From AG2 sp036493735 (lineage in GTDB: Bacteria > Gemmatimonadota > Gemmatimonadetes > Gemmatimonadales > Gemmatimonadaceae): a stretch of DNA of 64,000 bases. Numbering within the stretch: the first letter of the stretch is position 1; the number at the start of each line of letters is the position of its first letter. The translations under genes and the position numbers were made by a program. The DNA lies in the NCBI GenBank assembly GCA_036493735.1, contig DASXPH010000047.1, positions 1-64,000 of the forward strand, given 5' to 3'. Below, piece after piece: positions 43,246 to 51,919 of this stretch. A model generated the notes under the pieces. It saw nothing but the letters and a program-made list of their open reading frames with translations. It did no database searches and was not told the DNA's origin.

Positions 43246-43629
43246 GTGACCTCGCCCAAAGATAGACTGCGTCAACCACCCGCCGAGCGCTTAGCCGGCC
43301 CCGAGCACCGCATCGATCTGGGTGCAGCGCTCGAGGAGCTCCGGCGCGAGCCGCACCACGCCACCGACAAGCACCGGCAGATCACGGTCTTTCACAAGGG
43401 TCCGCTGCGCCTCGTGCTCTTTGCGTTCGAGCCAGGTGGCGGCTTGCCGGCGCATCGTGCGCCCGGGTCGGTGGTGATCCACACGCTTCGCGGGCGCATC
43501 CACGTGAAAACGTTGAACGAGAGCTACGAGCTCGCGACGGGACAGATCCTGATGCTCGATCCCGAGGTGGTGCACGACGTCACCGCGCAGGAGCAGTCGG
43601 ACATGTTGCTCACGGTCACGATCAGCTAG
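43246..43629 (+). CDS. Small cupin-domain protein
   Basis: 127 residues from GTG 43246. A cupin barrel: FEPGGGLPAHRAPGSVVIHTLRGRIHV, with a partial first metal motif (one His, GGGLPAHRAPG), and GQILMLDPEVVHDVTAQ for the second. With fewer metal ligands than typical, it may bind a small ligand rather than catalyse. It stands alone between the M28 gene and a broken gene. Confidence 0.8.
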   Translation: MTSPKDRLRQPPAERLAGPEHRIDLGAALEELRREPHHATDKHRQITVFHKGPLRLVLFAFEPGGGLPAHRAPGSVVIHTLRGRIHVKTLNESYELATGQILMLDPEVVHDVTAQEQSDMLLTVTIS

Positions 43630-43650
43630 CCGCCGTAGGTCGCTCGAGCT

Positions 43651-44120
43651 TCATCCGTCTCGGTCGCGCACCAGAACGCGGACCTCGCCAAGCACGACGG
43701 TGCCGTTCACGCGAATCCGCTTCGCCTTGCTCTCGTCACTCGGCTCACTTGCTTGAGTGATCGCGTTGCCGCCGAACGCGAGCACATCGAACCCGACGTC
43801 GACGCCCGGCGGCACAACGAGAGTGACGCGCGCGCCCACGCCCGCACATCGAGCATGAAATCGTCCGGAATCGCGTTCTGGCGCAGATCGATCCGAACTT
43901 CACCGAGGAACGCGCGAATGCGCAGCAGCTTGGGCACCGCCCAACGACGCACTCGCTTCACCTCGCCGAGGACCGCAAGGATTCGGCGCTCGGCGGGCGG
44001 TGCGGAGGTGGAAGCATCCAGTAAGCCAGCCGGTTCGCGAACGGCGGGCACGCGACTCACGTCTGGCGCCCCGACGTTTGGCGTGGCGCGCTCACGGTTC
44101 CTGACGTTATGCGGTTCCAA
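43651..44120 (-). pseudogene. LiaF-like (cell-wall-active antibiotics response) gene, frameshifted
   Basis: Two open frames on the minus strand join into one protein. Up to about 43842, frame one reads RRILAVLGEVKRVRRWAVPK...IRAFLGEVRIDLRQNAIPDDFMLDVR. Then frame two (GTG at 43839) reads VGARVTLVVPPGVDVGFDVLAFGGNAI... and ends VNGTVVLGEVRVLVRDRDG. This is the beta-solenoid-like C-terminal domain of LiaF/DUF1707-type proteins. A single missing base near 43841, beside a GCGCGCGCG run, restores the frame. It is either a recent mutation or a sequence error. Confidence 0.75.
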
Positions 44121-44309
44121 TGCTGGGGTCTTCAGGGAATTCCGGTGTGCCCGATCATTTCGAGCAGTCTAGGAAATCAAATCGGCTGGGAGTACGGAGT
44201 GAACCGATCACAGGGATCTTCACGGATCGCTCGCTTTGTGCGCCCGAGGAATGGGTCACTCACGCACGTGCTTGTGTCGCTCAGCTGAGAATGTGCAGAT
44301 GTCTCCCTC

Positions 44310-45413
44310 TCAACGATCGCCGAAGTAGGCCTTGTTGCTGTTGCGCGCCATCGGCGCTGGCGGATGCCAGCGGCCCGACTCGGCGTCCATCCAGCGCATG
44401 AACAACGAATCGCGATAGCTCGCGAGGATGTTCTTGCCGTCCGGATGCTTGCTCACCGTCTCCATCAGGACTCGCGAATACCCGGTGCTCGCCGCGCCGA
44501 CGAGCGCGATCACGCCGTCATACGCGGCTCGGAAATCCGGCGCGCTGAACGTCACCGTCTCGTTCGCGTACTCGATCCCGGGAATGCCCTGCATGAACGC
44601 GAGCGTCGCCGGTGGCGCGGCGTGCAGGCCGGCGCGCATCGGCGTCGACAACGTCATTACCTGTGCCTTGCCGAGGTCGCGCACGGCGCGCGCGGCCTTC
44701 TCGCGCATTTCGGCGTGCACCTGGTCCACGGGGCGCAGCTCGACCGTGGACGCGCTCGTCGCCTTCTTCGTGACGACATATTCGATCCAGGGCAAGACCT
44801 TCAGATCCTCTTGCAATCGGTCGTCGCCGGAGACAAAGATGATCGGGACGCCGACCCGTCCCCATGAGTAGCCGACGATCTCGCTCTCGGTAATCGACTT
44901 GCCGTTCAGGAGCATGTCCATGCCTAACGTGATCGTGTGCGACGCGAAGCCCCGGCTGCCCGTCTTGGCGTGCATGCCGACCGCGACGACCGCGTCGTAA
45001 GCGTTCGGTGCGGTGAGGTCGACGTACGGATCGAAGGGCTTGTCGCGGAAGACCTGCTTCGCGCGCGGGTCGAGCAGCTCGCGTCGGACGTCGGGCTCGG
45101 GGTTGCCGCTGCCATGCGCGTCGACAACGTCAACCTGCGTCGCGCCGCCGGCAAAGAGTCCGTCGATGACGGCGTTGAGATCCGCCGCGAGCATCTTCTG
45201 GCCCTCGGGATATCGTTCGGGATGGCTGAAGAGGAAGGTGCGCCAGTCGTCCTGGCCCGCGAGTCCTTCCATGTCATGATAGACGAGGATGCGAACTGGG
45301 ACGGCCGGTTTGTGACGCCTCGCTGGCGCACGGACGGTCGCGGCGGTTGCGATGAGAACGATCAGCATTGCCGCCACCGCGTAGCGGGCGCGGGGTTTCA
45401 CGCGATTGGTCAT
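44310..45413 (-). CDS. Exported M55-family D-aminopeptidase (DppA-like)
   Basis: 367 residues. The N-terminus RARYAVAAMLIVLIATAAT is a signal peptide or anchor, so it acts outside the cytoplasm, unlike cytosolic DppA. The family metal motifs appear: YHDMEGLAG, VDAHGSGNPE, VGMHAKTG, SHTITLG and FVSGDD. DppA-like enzymes release D-amino acids from peptides such as D-Ala-D-Ala. It stands alone, with a 190-base spacer to the LiaF-like gene on the right that holds nothing obvious. Confidence 0.87.
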   Translation of the reverse strand: MTNRVKPRARYAVAAMLIVLIATAATVRAPARRHKPAVPVRILVYHDMEGLAGQDDWRTFLFSHPERYPEGQKMLAADLNAVIDGLFAGGATQVDVVDAHGSGNPEPDVRRELLDPRAKQVFRDKPFDPYVDLTAPNAYDAVVAVGMHAKTGSRGFASHTITLGMDMLLNGKSITESEIVGYSWGRVGVPIIFVSGDDRLQEDLKVLPWIEYVVTKKATSASTVELRPVDQVHAEMREKAARAVRDLGKAQVMTLSTPMRAGLHAAPPATLAFMQGIPGIEYANETVTFSAPDFRAAYDGVIALVGAASTGYSRVLMETVSKHPDGKNILASYRDSLFMRWMDAESGRWHPPAPMARNSNKAYFGDR

Positions 45414-45499
45414 GGGCGGGTCAGTGAGGTTGCCCGAATGTGGCGCTTCGCGCCCACTTTAGACAGTATGGTTGGCAGCGGATAGAGCGAGTGAGGATC

Positions 45500-46132
45500 A
45501 TGGACTACGGATCGGTCATCCTTCGGCATTTCAGTGTGGTTCTCGGCGGCCTCATAACGGTCTCACGTCTCGGCGCGCAGGAGCCCGCGGGAGCTGTCAA
45601 CCGCCAACCGGCACTACACTCGGCCGCATATCAGATCGCCGCCGCGGTGACGCCGCTTCCCGAGGAGATGCGGAGCGGCGCCACGGTCGTCGGGTACACC
45701 GCCGTCGGCAAGCCAGTCGTCACACTGCGCGAAGGCACGAACGACATGATCTGTCTCTTGCCCGATCCGCCGTCGTCCCAATTCCACGCAGCGTGTTATC
45801 ACAAGTCGATGGAGCCATTCATGGCGCGAGGGCGCGCATTACGAGCGGCCGGCGTCAGTGGGGGTCAGGTGGACAGCGTGCGCTTCGCCGAAGTGAGAGC
45901 GGGGAAGCTCAAGATGCCGGCACAACCGGCAATGCTTTATCAGATCTTCGGTGGCAGCTTCGATTCGGTGACGACCAAAGCGAGTGGCGGGAACTCGCTG
46001 TTCGTCACGTATATCCCATTCGCGACGCCAGAGACCACGGGCATCTCGGCGCGGCCGAGTGCGACGTCACCCTGGATCATGTTCCCGGGCACGCCGAAGG
46101 CTCACATCATGTACGTTGGTACAAAGATGTGA
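45500..46132 (+). CDS. Exported hypothetical protein
   Basis: 210 residues from the ATG at 45500 (GTGAGGATC gives an AGGA five bases upstream). A signal peptide ends near LGAQ. The mature protein holds single short repeats and two Cys (DMICLLP, AACYHKS), which may form a disulfide. Not recognised beyond being conserved-looking; it lies divergent from the M55 gene. Confidence 0.65.
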   Translation: MDYGSVILRHFSVVLGGLITVSRLGAQEPAGAVNRQPALHSAAYQIAAAVTPLPEEMRSGATVVGYTAVGKPVVTLREGTNDMICLLPDPPSSQFHAACYHKSMEPFMARGRALRAAGVSGGQVDSVRFAEVRAGKLKMPAQPAMLYQIFGGSFDSVTTKASGGNSLFVTYIPFATPETTGISARPSATSPWIMFPGTPKAHIMYVGTKM

Positions 46133-46151
46133 AACCGTCGCACTGGCGAAT

Positions 46152-46574
46152 TCAGTCGCCGGTCGGAACGACGTTCGCTGTTTCCACCATCAGAATGACC
46201 GTCGGCTCCAGCGCGCGGGTGCGATGGACCACGCCGCGCGGAACGACGAACGCTTCGCGTGGCTCGAGCTCGATCACTCGCCCCGGCGTCACACCGTCAG
46301 CGGCGGGCTCGAGGTCGATGAGAAAGCGTCCCTGGAGGCAGAGGAAGAACTCGTCATCGACATCGTGATGGTGCCAGTGATACTCGCCCTGCATGACGCC
46401 GAGCCTGACGATCGAGTCGTTGACCTTGACGAGTGTCTGGTTCCACCACTCGTCGCGCACGCCGGCGATGATCGGATCGAGCGCGATCTTTTCGAGGGCA
46501 GGGAAGAGGACGTTGAGGTGCGTCGCGTATGGAAACGCATCACTCGAATTCGTGGTCGGTGTCATGAGCTTCAC
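46152..46574 (-). CDS. Cupin protein with metal-binding motif
   Basis: 140 residues from ATG 46574, or 46565 as alternative. GEYHWHHHDVDDEFFLCLQG is the complete first cupin motif with three His and a Glu, followed by PREAFVVPRGVVHRT for the second His, so a metal-binding cupin. A cytoplasmic dioxygenase- or isomerase-like role is possible. It is convergent with the gene on its left and divergent from the DUF4142 gene. Confidence 0.82.
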   Translation of the reverse strand: MKLMTPTTNSSDAFPYATHLNVLFPALEKIALDPIIAGVRDEWWNQTLVKVNDSIVRLGVMQGEYHWHHHDVDDEFFLCLQGRFLIDLEPAADGVTPGRVIELEPREAFVVPRGVVHRTRALEPTVILMVETANVVPTGD

Positions 46575-46691
46575 TCCAAGATGACGTTGTGTACCGGAGG
46601 CGCGAAGATCGGCATTCTCGTATCGCGACGGAGTAGTTCTTGCAGATTCTCCTGCGGTAACTGTGCATGCTCATTTGCGCGAGGAGAGACC

Positions 46692-47318
46692 ATGTCGAGC
46701 CACACGTTTCGCGTTGCCGCTGCAGCAGTTCTATGTGTTCTCACGGCCTGTGGCAAGAAGGAGAACTATGGCGCCGCCGGTGACACCACGCACGGCGCAG
46801 GGGCGACTGCCTCCGCCGCACGAAGTGGGGCCGGCGCGACTGCGGCGAGTGCGCCAGCCGCCGCACCGACACTCACTGATGCGAACATCGTCTTCATCCT
46901 CGATCAAGCGAACGCAGCCGACAGCGCACGTGGCCACATCGCGGCGACCAAGGGCACGAGTGCCGACGTGAGAAGCTTCGGCAGGCTCATGGTTGCCGAA
47001 CACCACATGTTGCGCCAGCAGGGGCAGCAGCTGGCAAAGAAGCTGAATGTCACTCCTCAGGCGCCGGCCAATGATCAGAGTGAAGCACAGGCAAAAATGC
47101 AGTTGGACAGCCTGAACGCGATGCCGAAAGGGAAAGCCTGGGACAAGGCGTACATCGACTACGAAGTGAACGCTCACCAGCAAGTGCTCGACACGGCCAA
47201 CAAGGCGCACGACGCGGCGCAGAATCCGGAGCTGAAGGATCTGATCTCGAAGGCGGCCCCGGTCATTCAGAAGCACCTCGACCGCGCCAAACAGATCCAA
47301 CAGAAGTTAGGCAGTTAA
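46692..47318 (+). CDS. DUF4142-domain lipoprotein
   Basis: 208 residues from ATG 46692 with GAGGAG eight bases upstream. Lipobox VLTAC; then an Ala/Gly-rich linker (about 25-55) and a DUF4142 ferritin-like four-helix domain: LTDANIVFILDQANAADSARGHIA, FGRLMVAEHHMLRQ, YIDYEVNAHQQVLD, ending in a long helix KHLDRAKQIQQKL. The family is periplasmic/outer-membrane-associated; function unknown, perhaps metal or stress related. It ends ten bases before the convergent FAD-oxidase stop. Confidence 0.9.
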   Translation: MSSHTFRVAAAAVLCVLTACGKKENYGAAGDTTHGAGATASAARSGAGATAASAPAAAPTLTDANIVFILDQANAADSARGHIAATKGTSADVRSFGRLMVAEHHMLRQQGQQLAKKLNVTPQAPANDQSEAQAKMQLDSLNAMPKGKAWDKAYIDYEVNAHQQVLDTANKAHDAAQNPELKDLISKAAPVIQKHLDRAKQIQQKLGS

Positions 47319-47328
47319 TACACCGGAT

Positions 47329-48858
47329 TCAGAGCGCGCGAATGGACAGCGCGTGGTGGAACACGTTACGTGGATCCCACCGCGCCTTCGCACGCTGCAA
47401 GCGCTCGTAGCTCCTCTGGTAGTACAGCACCGGCCATGCTACGCGCGAGGTGTTGAGAGTCGAATCCGCATGATCGGTGTCGGGATGATTGATGAGGCTA
47501 CCAGCATATCGATCTCCCGGCACCGGAACGCCACCCGTGTCGGCGAAGAGGTCGCGGTAGAATGCGCGTACCCAGGCGAGGTTCTGAGTCTGCTCACGCG
47601 AATCGAGCCAGCCGGCGTTGCACGCCATGTCGAGAATCGCGTTGCGCGCGGCGGAAGCCGTCGTGTCCGGAGCGACGGTGTTGATCCGGCCGCCGTAGGT
47701 TGCCAGGCCGAACACGCCCCCCGGCGCCTGGTACTCGCTGCTCGTCAGGTAATCGTAGGCGACGCCGACCTGGCGGTCGGTGAGGCGTTTCGTCAGCAAT
47801 GCGTCCTTCACCTTCACGTTGACGCCTCCTGGTGGCATCCCGAACAGCTCGGGGAAGGGGTCGAGCGCGAAATCGAGCCAGCCGACGCGGGCTCGCGTCC
47901 GCGGTCGCGGCGGCGCAATGCCACTGCCTAACGCGGCAAGGTGTGCGTCGATCTGGCGCTCGGCACTCGCACCGGCTGTGCTGAGCCCACGAACGAAGAT
48001 CTTCCCGAACTCTCGGCGATGCACCTCGAGCAGCGTCGACAGCGACGCGTCTGGCGAGTCGGCACCGCTATTCTCCTCGCACCAGCGACCGTGATTCGTC
48101 AGCAGACGCGCGAACGAGTGGCGGTCGATGTCTTTCCAGTCCCACTCGACCTCGAACGTCGTGACCGACTCTGGTGCCGGCGGGAGGAATCGAGCGGGAT
48201 CGTCGCCAGACGAGCCGGGGTCGCGGAACCAGTACTTGGTGACGATGCCGAAGTTGCCGCCACCGCCGCCTGTGTGCGCCCACCAGAGCTCGCGATTCGG
48301 ATCGGATGACTCGCGCGTCGCGACGACACCCTGCGCGCGCCCCCTTGCGTCGACCGTCACGACCTCGACGGCGTAGAGATAGTCGGCGGCGAGGCCGAGC
48401 TGTCGGCAGAGAAACCCGAATGCCCCGCCGACAACGTGGCCGCCCATGCCGATGTGCGGATACTCGCCTAACGGGACGACGACGCCCCAGTTCCCGAATA
48501 GAGCCTGAAAGGTCTCGCCAACCGTTGCGCCGCCCTCGACGGCAACGGCGCGCATCGACTCGTCGAACCAGATCCGCTTCATCGGCGAGACGTCGATGAT
48601 GACGCGGACGTCGGGATCGGAGACGAACCCCTCGAGACAGTGGCCGCCGCTCGTGACGACGATGCGCTGTCCCTCACGGACTGCGTCCTCGACGGCGACA
48701 ATGACCTCTTCCGTCGAATGGGCCAGTCGAACGTACTCGGGCCGGGCACGAAAGCGCTTGTTGAATTGCTTGTCGACGACGGCCTGGTACCGATCGTCGC
48801 CGGCCTTGATTCGCGGCAGCTCAGCGTGAGATTCGTGGGGCGTCTGTCCGATGGTCAT
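47329..48858 (-). CDS. FAD-linked oxidase of the berberine-bridge-enzyme type
   Basis: 509 residues. FAD_binding_4 domain: VVTSGGHCLEGF (His for covalent FAD) and HVVGGAFGFLCRQLGLAADYL (Cys in the usual second-attachment region). A BBE C-terminal domain follows, ending NVFHHALSI. These enzymes oxidise alcohols, sugars or alkaloid-type substrates with oxygen. No signal peptide is visible, so it is cytosolic. It stands alone and its start abuts that of the divergent ThuA-like gene. Confidence 0.88.
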   Translation of the reverse strand: MTIGQTPHESHAELPRIKAGDDRYQAVVDKQFNKRFRARPEYVRLAHSTEEVIVAVEDAVREGQRIVVTSGGHCLEGFVSDPDVRVIIDVSPMKRIWFDESMRAVAVEGGATVGETFQALFGNWGVVVPLGEYPHIGMGGHVVGGAFGFLCRQLGLAADYLYAVEVVTVDARGRAQGVVATRESSDPNRELWWAHTGGGGGNFGIVTKYWFRDPGSSGDDPARFLPPAPESVTTFEVEWDWKDIDRHSFARLLTNHGRWCEENSGADSPDASLSTLLEVHRREFGKIFVRGLSTAGASAERQIDAHLAALGSGIAPPRPRTRARVGWLDFALDPFPELFGMPPGGVNVKVKDALLTKRLTDRQVGVAYDYLTSSEYQAPGGVFGLATYGGRINTVAPDTTASAARNAILDMACNAGWLDSREQTQNLAWVRAFYRDLFADTGGVPVPGDRYAGSLINHPDTDHADSTLNTSRVAWPVLYYQRSYERLQRAKARWDPRNVFHHALSIRAL

Positions 48859-48877
48859 GGGTCTCCCGCGCTCGAAG

Positions 48878-49744
48878 ATGCATCCTAATCACGTCGAACG
48901 AACGCCGCGAAAATTGACACGCGGAGCTCGGTTCATCGTCGCCGCGGCGCTATGCGTCGGCGCGGCCCCACCTGGTGCTCGAGCGCCAGCGTTTCGCGCG
49001 ATCGCCTTCTTCACCGCCAGGGAAGACAAGGCGCACATCAGCTTCGTTCACGAAGCCGTGCGCTGGTTCCCCGAGGTCGCGGCGCAGTACCACTTCCAGT
49101 TCGACACCACCTCGGATTGGCGCAACCTCAACGGGCGCTTTCTCTCAGACTATCAGGTCGTTGTCTTTCTCGACACGCGTCCCGAAGAGCCGGCACAGCG
49201 CGCGGCGTTTCAGTCGTACATGGAGCGGGGCGGAGGATGGATGGGATTTCACTTCGCCGGCTTCGCGCTCACGCCGTCCGCAGTGCCGGCGAACTGGGAT
49301 TGGTACCATGACCATTTCCTCGGTGCCGGCTCCTACGTCAGCAACACGTGGCGGCCGACGTCGGCGCTACTGCGTGTGGAGGATCGCACACATCCAGCAA
49401 CGGCGCGTTTGCCAGCGACCTTTCGTTCGTCTCCCAGCGAATGGTATCGCTGGGAGAGAGACCTCCGGCAGAATCCGGACATCGACATTCTCGCCTCGAT
49501 CGACTCGACGAGCTTCCCGCTCGGTACAGGCCCGAAGTCGGAGGAAATCTGGCACAGCGGCTACTACCCGGCCGTGTGGACGAACCGGAAGTACCGGATG
49601 ATCTATTTCAACATGGGCCACAACGACATCGATTACGAGCACAAGTACGACACGACGAATCGCACGTTGTCGCACACGCTGAACAATCCGGTTCAGGATC
49701 GGCTCATCATCGATGCGCTATTGTGGCTTGGCGGAATGAAGTAG
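48878..49744 (+). CDS. Exported ThuA-like domain protein
   Basis: 288 residues if started at ATG 48878, which avoids overlap with the divergent oxidase; 48851 and 48857 also lie in frame. A signal peptide (FIVAAALCVGAAP) is followed by a ThuA-like (flavodoxin/class-I glutamine-amidotransferase-like) domain: KAHISFVHEAVRWFPEV, QVVVFLDTRPEEPAQRAAFQSYMERGGGWMGFHFAGF, then KYRMIYFNMGHNDIDYEH near the end. The family is tied to carbohydrate utilisation, often secreted. Substrate unknown. Confidence 0.85.
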   Translation: MHPNHVERTPRKLTRGARFIVAAALCVGAAPPGARAPAFRAIAFFTAREDKAHISFVHEAVRWFPEVAAQYHFQFDTTSDWRNLNGRFLSDYQVVVFLDTRPEEPAQRAAFQSYMERGGGWMGFHFAGFALTPSAVPANWDWYHDHFLGAGSYVSNTWRPTSALLRVEDRTHPATARLPATFRSSPSEWYRWERDLRQNPDIDILASIDSTSFPLGTGPKSEEIWHSGYYPAVWTNRKYRMIYFNMGHNDIDYEHKYDTTNRTLSHTLNNPVQDRLIIDALLWLGGMK

Positions 49745-49756
49745 CGCTCGCCGGAG

Positions 49757-50458
49757 TTACGGAGTGGGCGCGAGCGCTTTGACCGCCGCGTCGTCCACCC
49801 GGAACCAGAGCGTGTACTCGTTCTTCACGCCGTCCGCCTCGAATGGAATGACGATGGCAAAGCGACGGCCGACGTGAGAGCGCACGGCGGTCGAGAACGA
49901 GTCGGGGGGAGCCGAAGCTGGTTCGCCCTGCTGCGAGATCGTAAATGCCGGAACGAGAAGCGGGCCGTTCTGATACCCGCCGGTTAGATGAGCAGTCGCC
50001 TGTCGATACCAGACGCGATTCGTGGGGAACAGATCATCGGCGAGACGCTGATGCGCCGGGATGACCGTCGGCGGCTGCGAGGAGTTTCGATCGGCGTACT
50101 TGACGCCCACGTGCATGATGCGCGACAACGTCCCATCGACGTCGATGAAGCTGGCCTCGTCCCAGATCACCTTGATCGACTGATCGGTCTTGTTCTGCAC
50201 CCTGATGCGGACCGCGGTTGGCAACACCCCGACCTGGGCGGCGATCAACCCATCCTCGAACTTGAACCGAGACGAATCGCCGGAAGTAATCGCCGCGATC
50301 GCGCCGTACCGCTGCTTGGTTGTCGGCGTTCGCGCCACTTCGGCGAGTGAGGCGTTATACCTGGCGGCGTACAGCTGTTGGTGCGCGATTCTCCCCGCGC
50401 ACGCGCTGAGGCCGGCCGCGACTCCGCCGGCAATGGCAAGGGAGCTACGGATTCGCAT
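49757..50458 (-). CDS. Putative lipoprotein, unknown function
   Basis: 233 residues with lipobox AGLSAC. The mature part includes LPTAVRIRVQNKTDQSIKVIWDEASFIDV, a beta-strand pattern with an N-K-T type central motif as in immunoglobulin-like secreted domains. Not assigned. It is convergent with the ThuA-like gene, 12 bases apart. Confidence 0.65.
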   Translation of the reverse strand: MRIRSSLAIAGGVAAGLSACAGRIAHQQLYAARYNASLAEVARTPTTKQRYGAIAAITSGDSSRFKFEDGLIAAQVGVLPTAVRIRVQNKTDQSIKVIWDEASFIDVDGTLSRIMHVGVKYADRNSSQPPTVIPAHQRLADDLFPTNRVWYRQATAHLTGGYQNGPLLVPAFTISQQGEPASAPPDSFSTAVRSHVGRRFAIVIPFEADGVKNEYTLWFRVDDAAVKALAPTP

Positions 50459-50599
50459 CGGAGCTTTCTCGATCAGGGTCGGACCTCAAGGACAGTCAGC
50501 GGTCAACGTGTCAGCCTTCTCTAACACGGCCGGCCGACGCACCTCTACGACGAACGAGATCCTTGCCGCGCCACACTCCCTGATCGTTACATTAGCCCG

Positions 50600-51160
50600 A
50601 TGGAGCTGACGATCCGGCCGCTGACGCCCGACCTCTGGCCCGCGCTCGAGGAGCTGTTCGGTCCACTCGGCGCGTGCAACGGCTGCTGGTGCATGTACTG
50701 CCGGATCGGCGCCGAGTACAAGAAGCGACCGCGCTCGAAGAACAAGGCCGACTTCCGCGAGATCGTTAGGCATGGACCGCCGCCCGGATTGCTCGCGTTC
50801 GATGGCGAGCTCGCCGTCGGCTGGTGCCAGCTCACGCCCCGAGATGCGGTGCCCTGGCTGGATCGGACCTGGCGCCTCAAGCGCGTGGACGATTTGCCCG
50901 TCTGGTCGCTTTCGTGCCTGTACATCCGAATCGGTTACCGCCGGCGGGGCGTCTCGACGGCGCTCGTGAGGGAAGCGTTGCGTGTCGCGAAGCGGGCGAA
51001 AGCGCCGGCACTCGAGGCGTATCCCTTCGACGCCGAGCTGTCGCCGAGCTCCACCAGCACCGGCTTTGCGTCGACGTTCACGAAGCTCGGATTCAAGGTC
51101 GTCGCGCGGCGCATTCCGGCGCGGCCGATCATGCGTCACGACCTGAAGAAGATCACCTGA
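50600..51160 (+). CDS. GNAT acetyltransferase with N-terminal Cys-rich stretch
   Basis: 186 residues. GNAT core: LAFDGELAVGWCQL, then SCLYIRIGYRRRGVSTALVREAL, the acyl-CoA RxxG loop. Near residue 25 is GACNGCWCMYCRIG with four Cys, an unusual feature of a GNAT subfamily; it may be structural or bind a metal. Acceptor unknown. Stand-alone gene. It is followed by a 265-base spacer with one CGTTAGGC (51204-51211) and an A/T-rich stretch near 51330-51355. Confidence 0.82.
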   Translation: MELTIRPLTPDLWPALEELFGPLGACNGCWCMYCRIGAEYKKRPRSKNKADFREIVRHGPPPGLLAFDGELAVGWCQLTPRDAVPWLDRTWRLKRVDDLPVWSLSCLYIRIGYRRRGVSTALVREALRVAKRAKAPALEAYPFDAELSPSSTSTGFASTFTKLGFKVVARRIPARPIMRHDLKKIT

Positions 51161-51425
51161 TAGGCAAGAGCGGCGCCGTTCGACGGATCCAGATGAGTGC
51201 CGTGCCTAACGTCACAGATGACGCGCCTACATTGCGCATCACGAGGCGCAGGGGCGTGTTGTCCGAGGCGTTCCCGGTCGAAAGTGCCCGCGCACGCGCC
51301 GTCACTCGTGCATGGTGACGCAAGCCACGGTGAGACTGTTTTTATTTCTTAACTTCTCTGGGCACGCCGCAAGTTGCACGACGTTCTGGCGAAATACGGA
51401 TTCACTCACCGACTGTTCGAGGTTT

Positions 51426-51857
51426 ATGACCACACGTGCGATGATTCCTGCCGGTCTCGCTCAGCGCGCGGAGCCGGAGACGTTCCGCGCCCGTAGCGTA
51501 TCGGCGGCGCTGTTCGTGAAAGACATACAGAAGAGCCTCGTCTGGTACCGTGACAAGGTCGGCTTCTTCGTCGATCAGCAGATCCAACGCGGCGGCAAGC
51601 TGAACGCCGTTGCGCTGAAGGCCGGTGATGTGCGAATTGTCATCACCCAGGACGACGGCGGCACCGGGTGGGATCGCGTGAAGGGCGCCGGGTTCGCCTT
51701 GCAGTTCACGACGGCGCAGGACCTCGACGGGCTTGCGGAAGCCATCAAGCAGCGCGGCGGCTATATCGACTCACCGCCAAAGGTCGTGGGCGGAACGCGC
51801 GTACTCCAACTGAAAGATCCGGATGGATTCAAGCTTCTGATCTCGGCGGCCGGCTAG
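51426..51857 (+). CDS. VOC-superfamily (glyoxalase/bleomycin-resistance-like) protein
   Basis: 143 residues from ATG 51426; a longer frame from 51312 is rejected because the fold starts here. VOC fold: VSAALFVKDIQKSLVWYRDKVGFFVDQQ, then VRIVITQDDGGTGWDR, TTAQDLDGLAEAIKQRGG, ending LQLKDPDGFKLLI (Asp/Glu ligand region). It could be a dioxygenase-, isomerase- or resistance-type protein. A hairpin terminator follows the stop. Confidence 0.86.
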   Translation: MTTRAMIPAGLAQRAEPETFRARSVSAALFVKDIQKSLVWYRDKVGFFVDQQIQRGGKLNAVALKAGDVRIVITQDDGGTGWDRVKGAGFALQFTTAQDLDGLAEAIKQRGGYIDSPPKVVGGTRVLQLKDPDGFKLLISAAG

Positions 51858-51879
51858 AACGCGTTGCGCGTTGCGGGTC

Positions 51880-51913
51880 GAGCGTTGAGCGTGGCGCCCA
51901 ACGCCCAACGCTC
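51880..51913. terminator. Hairpin between convergent genes (GAGCGTTG stem)
   Basis: GAGCGTTG (51880-51887) pairs with CAACGCTC (51906-51913) over an 18-base loop that itself contains a further CCCAACGCC word. It lies between the VOC and M28 convergent stop codons, with the same word style as the hairpin at 17437-17482. Confidence 0.5.
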
Positions 51914-51919
51914 AGCCAA

